This document shows positions 21,626 through 28,302 of a stretch of DNA of 28,302 bases, in pieces. Position numbers and translations under genes: made by a program. The stretch is from Alectoria sarmentosa (lineage: Eukaryota > Ascomycota > Lecanoromycetes > Lecanorales > Parmeliaceae): assembly GCA_009733775.1 (NCBI GenBank), contig WOGZ01000394.1:1-28302 (forward strand), given 5' to 3'. Numbering within the stretch: position 1 is the stretch's first letter; each line of letters opens with the position of its first letter. The notes below the pieces were generated by a model that saw only the letters and a program-made list of their open reading frames with translations, did no database searches and had not been told where the DNA came from.

Positions 21626-23014
21626 TCAACCATCCCGGGTCAGCAGGCCCAAATCTTGATCGAACTCGCCATCTCTCTTCAAGCCGTCGCCGACTGAAGG
21701 GCGCCGGTATTTCGGGATTTTGTCTTTCTTTGAGGCCTTGACCCAAGTAGGACGAGGTGGTGACGTCTTCGTGCCCTCGTGTCCAAGTTTTGAAACGGCG
21801 CCGCCATGTGCCCTACTATTCGAAATGTCGGCAGGCTTCCCTTTCACTTTAGCATCCGATAGAAATCTTGGCCTGACGACAAAGATGGGCTCAGGAAGGT
21901 TCTTGCCAGAACGCAGCTTTGGATAGTGTAAATGCCCGCCTGATAGTGGCGGCGACACAGGTTGTTTCTGGTTCGCATGAGAGTTTTCTAGATGTAGCCC
22001 ACCGTCGACGTTGCTCTCGAGTCCGCCACTCATAACCCGAGACTGGTCCCTGACTCCACCGGAATGCGTCGACCGAGCAGGTGGTGTTGAGTTGATCTGG
22101 TGATGTCGTTGATCCGATGTTTGACCATTTCCGGCGGCTCGTACGGTCCTCCGTGGGATTCCTTTAACAGAGAGACCTTGAACGTCGACCTCACTACCAT
22201 CTTCGCTATCAAGGAAACCATCAGCACCATCGGTGTCAATTTCTTCTTCTGCTGGGAATCGCATCCTCGATCCGGCGATTCGTCTGTTCATGCCGTGAGA
22301 TCTTGCAGCGCATGCTGTGCGATAATAGCCAGCGAAAGCGTCGTACGGTTCTGTCGGTGGAGGAGGGTCGGTGTAAGAGTCGTTAGAAGAATGTGAGCTT
22401 GAAGACTCGCTCGCATCATCGCTCGGTATAATTCTCTCCTGCACATCCATTGCAAACCTGACTCTTTTAGCAGGTGGAGCTTTGCTTGATCCTTCTGAAC
22501 ATTTAGCGGTTTCGGTTTTGAGCGCTTTATATGTGCGCTTTTGTGTTGTCAAGTTGACGGGCTTCGAATTATCAGAAATTATCCGGCTGATTTTGCTATT
22601 TGCCGGATTTTGGAATTGGTCACCATCACTGGGTGAAGACAATGACGAAGACAACGACGAAGACGACGATGAATCTCTTGCTCGCTTACCCCCTACAGGT
22701 TCTTGATTTATCTTTGCCTTTTTTGCCCATGACTGAACCACTTCATCTCTCGGTGATGACGATGAGGAGTCAATTTGGTCTTTAGCTGTCTGCATTTGTC
22801 CACCATCTTCGTCATTCTCTGAACTTTCCTTCGCACTTACAGCGTCTCGTTTGATTGCTCCACAGTCCATCACCTTTGACACAACATCCCATTGCTGATT
22901 TTGGACCATCGGAGGAAGAGCGGAAATCAATGGCTTGGAGGCCTCTTCTCGAGGACGAATTGGCTCCAAAGAATCAAAATAAACACCGGCGAGACCGAAC
23001 CTGACCCGACACAT
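21626..23014 (-). CDS. Unrecognised Ser-rich, probably nuclear protein (462 aa)
   Basis: A single long open frame on the minus strand, 462 codons, ending 61 bp from the convergent Mpp6-like gene. No enzyme domain is recognised. In order: a short conserved-looking N-terminus (LAGVYFDSLEPIRP and PPMVQNQQWDVVSKVMD, residues 8-50), acidic and Ser runs (residues 83-87 and 115-127), basic patches, KRVRF at 183-187, which fits the RVxF docking motif for protein phosphatase 1, a Ser/Asp stretch (198-213), then YDAFAGYYRTACAARSHGMN (224-243), the best candidate for a folded or conserved segment. The C-terminal half is Gly/Ser/Pro/Arg-rich and ends with basic KASKKDKIPKYRRP. An in-frame TAG sits just before the first ATG, inside a possible splice acceptor (actgttag), so an upstream exon cannot be excluded. 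Length and composition support real coding; function unknown. Confidence 0.75.
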   Translation of the reverse strand: MCRVRFGLAGVYFDSLEPIRPREEASKPLISALPPMVQNQQWDVVSKVMDCGAIKRDAVSAKESSENDEDGGQMQTAKDQIDSSSSSPRDEVVQSWAKKAKINQEPVGGKRARDSSSSSSLSSSLSSPSDGDQFQNPANSKISRIISDNSKPVNLTTQKRTYKALKTETAKCSEGSSKAPPAKRVRFAMDVQERIIPSDDASESSSSHSSNDSYTDPPPPTEPYDAFAGYYRTACAARSHGMNRRIAGSRMRFPAEEEIDTDGADGFLDSEDGSEVDVQGLSVKGIPRRTVRAAGNGQTSDQRHHQINSTPPARSTHSGGVRDQSRVMSGGLESNVDGGLHLENSHANQKQPVSPPLSGGHLHYPKLRSGKNLPEPIFVVRPRFLSDAKVKGKPADISNSRAHGGAVSKLGHEGTKTSPPRPTWVKASKKDKIPKYRRPSVGDGLKRDGEFDQDLGLLTRDG

Positions 23015-23739
23015 ATCGTACTAACAGTAGATAAAGCCCCGCTTTACTGCACACTTTACGCAAAGACAGACCTTCAGACACATCTTATCAAGCGTACAAC
23101 ACGCTCGTGGTAAATGTAGATTCTGGCGCTGCGAAAGGACCACCGCAAGGCGAGGCGTTCCTTCCCTACAGAGGCATTGAGATTTTCCGGAGAAGGGCAG
23201 AGGACGCTAACACCACGCGAGGTTGTGACGAAAACAACCCATCTGATCACTTTCTCCCATGACTGGACATGTGTAGTCAAAGATCAGGAAGCGTTTTTGA
23301 TCTCAGAAATGCGGCTCTTCACTCCTGACGCTCAGGGTCGGCATGCCTCTCTCTGCATATGTAGGACACTATGACAATGTTGAAAGGGTTCTTTCACTGG
23401 AAAACTGATGGCTTATGGCTTGCTTGAGACAAGTCAATACTCATCCACCTCTGATCGTACTTTTGGTGCCAAACAGGACTCGAAATGTTCAAAGTGTTCC
23501 GTACCGGCACCGTCAAGAGCTTTTCCTTTCTCACACTAAAATCTCTTCGGATAATACTCATTATCCTTTTCCTCCAGCAACTTTGGGCTATCGAATTTTG
23601 ATGAGCAAGTTACGCAGGCCAACACCTTCGTCATAGCTCGGCAGCGCTGCGAAGGTGCTGAGTAGTTACTCCCTTAGGGAATTGATGGCATTTCCTTTCA
23701 CGGTGTTTTTGACTCACCTGCTTGGAGAATGGCTGAAAC
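23015..23739. other. Gene-poor stretch upstream of the Ser-rich protein gene
   Basis: Balanced composition. Small open frames (23074-23280 -, 23177-23374 +, 23415-23636 +) show no motif. It should hold the promoter and perhaps a 5' exon of the Ser-rich protein gene. An 8-bp inverted repeat, CACCTTCG (23623-23630) and CGAAGGTG (23650-23657), brackets a 19-nt loop. Confidence 0.5.
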
Positions 23740-24048
23740 ATGCGTCCGTGTATCTGCATAATCCTCATCTTAATATGTGTCCAGCCTGCCGGAGATCTCT
23801 GCAGACTGACCGGGTGTCACCAGATAATTGATGATCAAGTACTTTTACTACGGCTGAATCCTAACGAGCTCTATTCTCTACCAGTCTACAGTACACTAGA
23901 TGTATCGGCAGAAATCCAGTCCCGGAGTAAAGTCGGTTTCCGTCGCAGAGAGGTGAGCACTGATAAAATCTACTCTCGAGTTGGCGTGCCAGCAAATCTT
24001 GGCGCTGAAACAACCAAATTCACATCACTTCAACACCTACTATCTTGA
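23740..24048 (+). CDS. Possible small secreted protein (102 aa), speculative
   Basis: An open frame starting MRPCICIILILICVQPAG: a short N-terminal charge, a hydrophobic core and a plausible signal-peptidase region, followed by 84 residues with two further Cys (positions 21 and 26) and no known domain. It lies just inside the right border of the island, next to AT-rich DNA, where effector-like genes of plant-associated fungi are often found. Against it: the length is within reach of chance, most Cys lie in the signal part, and no introns or promoter signals support it. Confidence 0.25.
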   Translation: MRPCICIILILICVQPAGDLCRLTGCHQIIDDQVLLLRLNPNELYSLPVYSTLDVSAEIQSRSKVGFRRREVSTDKIYSRVGVPANLGAETTKFTSLQHLLS

Positions 24049-24240
24049 TCACCAGTGCTTTTGAGAAGAAATATTCTGTGACGCGAGTGTAGAGAACATT
24101 GTAAGCTTTAGATTTGTCGTTGAATGTTTCTTGATCAAAGCTCGCGTTGAGGAATCGTGTCGAAAGGCTGCGATTCTCAAGCCACCGATAAATATGTGCT
24201 GAGGGCGCAGGCTACCCAATAATGAAAAGCTTGAAAGATC
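24049..24240. other. Right end of the balanced-composition island
   Basis: Non-coding as far as I can see. Composition drops abruptly to the AT-rich state within about 30 bp after 24240. Confidence 0.6.
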
Positions 24241-25910
24241 TCTACATGAAATTAATGATAATGAATCACATTATTTCATTTAATCAATATACAAATCTTT
24301 TTATAATAAATACAATTAGTAAATAAATTAAAAAATCAAAAATATAATATTAATAAATATATTATTATTATTATTTTAAAGTTATTTTTAAAAATTTAAC
24401 TTTAAATAAATAATATTTATTAAAATTATTATTTATATATTTATTGTTATATTTATTTATTATTATTAAAATTACGATTAAATTAAATTAATAATAATAT
24501 ATAATAAAAATTTATTTAATAAAAAAAATTTATATATATAATTAACTAAATATAAAAATGAAAACTTTTATTAAAACACGTTAACTTTAAATAAAAATGT
24601 CTTGAAATTTCTTTTACGCAATAAATTTAATAAACTTATATAATTATCACATTTATAACACTATCTCTTTTTTTTGAAAAAAGCGTATTTGTATAATTTA
24701 TAACGTAATATATTTTTAATATATAAAAATATAATGAATAACTTTAATGTTCATTAAAATCTAAATGTAATAAATTTATTTTTAATAAAATAAATCATCG
24801 TTGATAATAAACGAATTAATCGTAAATAGTTTTATATGAATTATTATATTAATAAACCAAAATTCTTTTTTAAATAATTTCGAGTCGACGATTTTATATA
24901 CATTATAAAATGTTATTATTTCATTTTTTATTAAAATTTCAAAAAAGACGATTAATTTTTTAAATCGAATTAATAAATAAATTCGTATATTTTATCTTCA
25001 TTTTAAATCGAATATAATTCATTAATTCAGAAAATACGATTAAAGAAATTAAAGTTATACGAAATAAAGAAATATATATTTAAATTAAAACAAATAAAAT
25101 AATCGTTTAATAAGTATTTTCTTATAATATATAAAGTAAATATTAACTTTTTTAATTTTATCTTTTTATTTATTACTCGATAAATTTAAATATTTAATAA
25201 ACGAATAATATATAATTAAAAAATTAAATTAAACGAAACGTATTAAATTTTTAATAAACAAATTTTTTTTAATTCGCGAATAATACGTTATCGATTATGT
25301 ACTTAAAATATATTTTTATAAATACGTTTAAAATAACGAACTTTATTTAATTATTGTTTAAAACTATTTTTAAGCGAAAAACTAATTTATCTCTTATATT
25401 ATTTATTAAACAATTTTTTTTATACTTTAAATTAGAAAATAAACGCATAAACTTCAAATAAAAGTCGATAAATTTTAATATATTTTAACTTAAAATATTG
25501 TATTTTTTTCGATAAATGTATTTTCGATTTACGTTTTCAAAGATCGTAATTAATGCGTCGATAATATTTTTAACGATAAATTTTTTTTTTTTTAATTTAA
25601 ACTATTATCGAATACACGTATAATAAAAAAAATTATCACTTAAATAAAAAAATACGTATTCGATATTAATTTATTTATTTTCGAAATAATCGCGATTAAT
25701 TTTAAATTTATAAATAATTTTTTATATTAATAATTTTATATAAATTATATTTTATTAATAAATAAAAAAATTGAATATTTCTTTAATTTTTAAATTATAA
25801 TAATTTAAATAAAAGACGATTTTTTTTATAATTAAAATTTTTAAAAATTTATAATTTTTTAAGATTTTAATTAATCGTATTTTAATCGAGATAAACTTTT
25901 TTTTTTATTA
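24241..25910. other. AT-rich RIP-like block, no gene seen
   Basis: Same character as the left block: long A/T runs, CpG as the main C/G context, no coding signal. It contains the LTR-like fragment at 24560-24597, annotated separately. Confidence 0.75.
24560..24597 (-). repeat. RIP-decayed LTR-like fragment at the right edge of the island
   Basis: The + strand sequence cttttattaaaacacgttaa, followed by ctttaa, aligns to tctttatcaagacacgctaa plus gcccaa at the left edge (14849-14874). Nearly all differences are C-to-T or G-to-A, and the orientation is the same. Both are preceded by a (ta)n-rich stretch. It therefore looks like a more strongly mutated copy of the left-edge repeat. The match is short. 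Confidence 0.45.
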
Positions 25911-26040
25911 TTATTATAATTTTAGCCTCTTAGTTTACCTTTTCAGTTAGCCTCTTTTTAGTACGCAGCCCGATTGGGTCTAGCGCGACTTGGCACTTAA
26001 TGTCGACAGCGCATTAACGCCGAGCTTTAACGTTTATATA
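25911..26040 (+). repeat. GC-rich patch with LTR-family core inside AT-rich DNA
   Basis: About 115 bp (25923-26035) keep CpA, TpG and GC-rich words that the surroundings have lost. It opens ttattataattt like the TRIM LTRs, carries two ttagcctctt units (25922 and 25948), then tacgcagcccgattgggtct and agcgcgacttggca, which aligns with the TRIM LTR core (tacgcgactcgattgagttt, then aacgc). After the core the similarity ends. Best read as a partial, little-mutated relative of the same LTR family, or a fragment too short to have been recognised by RIP. Confidence 0.5.
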
Positions 26041-26855
26041 CTTTTTAACATTAATATATACTTGTAATATAGTATAATTAATATTTTATTCAAATTATAT
26101 ACAAATGCTATTTAAATTTAATATATAGTTTTTAACAATTATTATTTTTATTTTTATAAAATTGTTTTATATTATTATATTATTATATTATTATATACTT
26201 TAACGACTTTTATTTCGAAATTTTATTATTTTTATAATTTATTAAAAATTTATAGAAATCTTTTAAAATCGATATAAATTTATTATTAAAATTATTTTTC
26301 ATTTAAAAGATTTTATAAAAACTAAGTAGCGTTAATTTTTATAAAGAATTTTATAAATAACGAAATTTTTTACTTATATTGCAAAGCTTATATAATAAAA
26401 AAATAAAATAAAATAAACGATACGAGATTTTTTTAACTTAAATCTTAAATCGTTCGAATGTTTTTTTTTAAAATATGTTTTAACGAAATATATTTTATAA
26501 AGTTATAATTTAATTATAAAGATTTTTTTATAAAAATCGAAGATAATAATATTTTTAAATGAGATTATAAAAGATTTAATCTTAAATCGTTTAAATCGCT
26601 ATTAAAAATGTAAATGTTTTTAATATAATTTCTTAAATTGTAATAAAGTTCGCATAAAAATCGATAAAATAACGAAGAAAATTAATAATGTTAAAAGATT
26701 TTAATGCGAAAAAAATAATAAACGCGAAAAAAAAAGATTACTTTATAAAAACGTAATAAAAGTATTTTTTGTTTAATTGAAATATAATAAAATAAAAATA
26801 ATTTTTCGAACATAGTTTTTTAAATAAAATAATGAATTTTAAGTTAATTATATAA
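26041..26855. other. AT-rich block, no gene seen
   Basis: RIP-like composition. A (ttata)n-type run lies at about 26173-26200. Nothing else supported. Confidence 0.7.
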
Positions 26856-26860
26856 TTAAT

Positions 26861-27021
26861 TATTATAATTTCATTTTATCTTTTTAATACGCGACTCGAT
26901 TGAGTTTAACGCTTTAATATTATTTATATATTCGACTTTATAGCATATATTTTCTTTTTATAGTTATTATTTCGTTTATATCGAAATATAAGCATTTAAT
27001 ATCATTTTCGATTTTCTAATA
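26861..27021 (+). repeat. 5' LTR of the TRIM-like element
   Basis: Aligned to the 3' copy over its whole length, sharing for example atatcgaaatataagcattt. Differences are mostly C/T and G/A, with a few small indels around the cgcgactt segment. Confidence 0.82.
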
Positions 27022-27724
27022 TAATAATAACTATTCGACTTGAAATTTAATCGTTTTTGAGTTATAGTAAATTATATTAACGATATTAGTTTGCGAGAAA
27101 CATCACGATATTAATTAATGAGACACGAAAACAACATCATAAAGATCTTTGATAAACGGAGATTTAAATAATAATGACTATTATGAACGCGTTATATAAA
27201 GACGTAAGTCTGCGACAATAATAAAATGATCACGATACGATCTCTTCGCTGAGCAAGTCGATTCGAAAGTGAGTCTGTTACAAGATAGTCAAGTATAAAC
27301 AACATCAATACGATATTCGACTTCATTATCTTATCTTTATTTATGAATTTTTGAAATAGCAAAAAGAATAGTTACGAAATTAGTTTCACGGCATAAAAAA
27401 TGCATAATATATAAATGAAAAGCTAAAAGGTTATATGCTTAACAACGGTCTTATGACATAAAGAGTGTATAAACACATGAATGAAAAGTCGAATAATTGA
27501 AAGGATTTACAATGATTTATAAGATAAAAGATATGAAATGTGTGAAGAATGATAAATTACGATGTTATATAACAAAATGTCAAATGATAAAGATAAGATG
27601 AAATAATAGCAAGGTTTATTATAAAGAAAAATGTGAAGAGTCAGGACTAAAAACAGCTACGAATTTTCAAACTCTTCGAGTAAAGAATAGTTATAAGGAT
27701 ATAACGATATAAAGAGGAGAATAA
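27022..27724 (+). other. Non-coding interior of the TRIM-like element
   Basis: No long open frame on either strand. From about 27090 on, it keeps many CpA and TpG steps, so it is much less RIP-like than its LTRs and surroundings. It contains a diverged direct repeat: 27389-27430 (acggcataaaaaatgcataa, continuing to aatgaaaagc) and 27453-27494 (tgacataaagagtgtataaa, continuing to aatgaaaagt). It ends in the polypurine tract. Confidence 0.7.
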
Positions 27725-27883
27725 TGTTATAATTTCATTCTTTCTACGACGTACGATCGAATTAAGCTTAACGCGACTTAATATTGCTTATATACTCGAC
27801 TTTATAATATATATTATCTCTTTATAACTATTATTTCGTGCATATCGAAATATAAGCATTTAGCATCATTTCGTTCTCTGACA
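27725..27883 (+). repeat. 3' LTR of the TRIM-like element
   Basis: Begins tgttataatttcatt and ends ttctctgaca, with intact TG...CA ends. It is preceded by the polypurine tract and followed by the ttaat duplication. Confidence 0.82.
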
Positions 27884-27888
27884 TTAAT

Positions 27889-28302
27889 ATTATTAAAATT
27901 TAATATTTTTTTAAAGTCGTTCGCGAACGTGCTTCGATTTTTAATACAATTATTATAAATTGTACATTTAAATTAAAACAAGTTAGGGTTCATAAATTAA
28001 ATTTATAATACTTAAAAACAAACGAAGACGAAACGAACTTAAAACTTAACGTTGATTAAACTTTTTTTTTTTTTTTTTTTTTACTTATTCTCTTTTCGAA
28101 TTAAAATATTAAATTTATTAATGCATTTAAATTATAAATATATTAAAATTGTGAAAGCATTAAATTTATAAATTTTATTCAAAATGCAAAAAGTTGATAT
28201 TTTGTTTTAATTTTTAAACTTTTTTTTTTAATTTTTTTTTTTAGATTTTTTTTCTAAAATTTCTTTTAAAATTAAATTTTTTTTTTTCGAATCGAAATTC
28301 TA
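27889..28302. other. AT-rich block with homopolymer T runs, no gene seen
   Basis: Contains a run of about 20 T ending at 28081 and many shorter T runs from 28200 to the end of the window. No coding signal. A single ttagggtt at 27983-27990 is not a telomeric array. Confidence 0.7.

Larger units (their letters stand above)
26856..27888 (+). mobile_element. TRIM-like miniature LTR retroelement
   Basis: Two direct repeats of about 160 bp (26861-27021 and 27725-27883) bound a 703-bp interior. The right copy begins TG and ends CA (tgttataattt...tctgaca). The left copy begins TA and ends TA, as RIP would produce. The flanks are an identical 5-bp duplication, ttaat (26856-26860 and 27884-27888). Directly before the right LTR is a polypurine tract, aaagaggagaataa (27711-27724), which also sets the + orientation. 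There is no open frame of note, so the element would need enzymes from another retrotransposon. No tRNA complement is recognised after the left LTR. The total of 1,023 bp is in the range of terminal-repeat retrotransposons in miniature. Confidence 0.8.

Noticed and set aside
14826..24597. The whole island as cargo of one giant LTR-bounded or Starship-type element
   Set aside because: The bracketing repeats are short fragments. There is no captain-type recombinase, and the genes inside include conserved housekeeping genes (NDUFS6-like, Mpp6-like), so ordinary chromosomal DNA is the simpler reading.
27983..27990. ttagggtt, a telomere-like word
   Set aside because: A single copy only. No tandem array, so no telomere or interstitial telomeric tract is supported.
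1..28302. CRISPR arrays, rRNA and tRNA genes
   Set aside because: No spacer-repeat arrays with unique spacers were seen; the repeats found are tandem coding units or LTRs. No cloverleaf or rRNA-like sequence was recognised by eye, though I could not run a tRNA scan.

Overview
The window looks like a piece of a filamentous ascomycete (Pezizomycotina) genome with a two-compartment layout. A gene island of roughly 9.4 kb with balanced base composition (about 14.88-24.24 kb) sits between two very AT-rich blocks. The AT blocks carry the pattern expected of repeat-induced point mutation (RIP): almost only A and T, TpA everywhere, CpA/TpG scarce, and most surviving C and G in CpG. The island genes have short GT-AG introns (mostly 65-86 nt, one of 170 nt), as in this group. 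I cannot name the species.

Left AT block (1-14.82 kb). The first 7.15 kb shows no gene. At 7157-14664 lies a structurally complete but dead Ty3/Gypsy-type LTR retrotransposon: two 180-bp LTRs, a 5-bp target duplication (taaag), and gag, protease, reverse transcriptase, RNase H, integrase and chromodomain relics, all in one reading frame. All of about 34 LTR-LTR differences counted by hand are transitions. Catalytic codons have been changed by C-to-T or G-to-A.

Gene island. (1) A Zn2Cys6 transcription factor on + (16840 to about 19173), whose last third needs one or two frame changes to be read. (2) On -, 20276-19476, the zinc-binding NDUFS6-type subunit of mitochondrial complex I (3 exons, 215 aa). 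(3) On +, 20545-21564, an Mpp6-like nuclear exosome cofactor with a C-terminal CCHC zinc knuckle (3 exons, 289 aa). (4) On -, 23014-21626, an unrecognised Ser-rich, probably nuclear protein of 462 aa. Genes 2 and 3 are divergent over a 268-bp shared promoter holding a TCACGTGA palindrome; gene pairs 1/2 and 3/4 are convergent. These look like housekeeping or regulatory genes, not a cluster. The 1.96 kb before gene 1 and the 1.2 kb beyond gene 4 show no convincing gene.

Right AT block (24.24-28.30 kb). It holds a miniature LTR element (26861-27883, TRIM-like) with about 160-bp LTRs, a ttaat target duplication and a polypurine tract, but no coding capacity. Fragments of what looks like the same LTR family lie at both edges of the island and in a GC-rich patch at 25.92-26.04 kb.

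I found no wholly new system. The points most worth a second look are the single-frame RIP-killed element, the TRIM with its lightly mutated interior, the LTR fragments bracketing the island, the Mpp6 zinc knuckle, and the broken C-terminus of the transcription factor.
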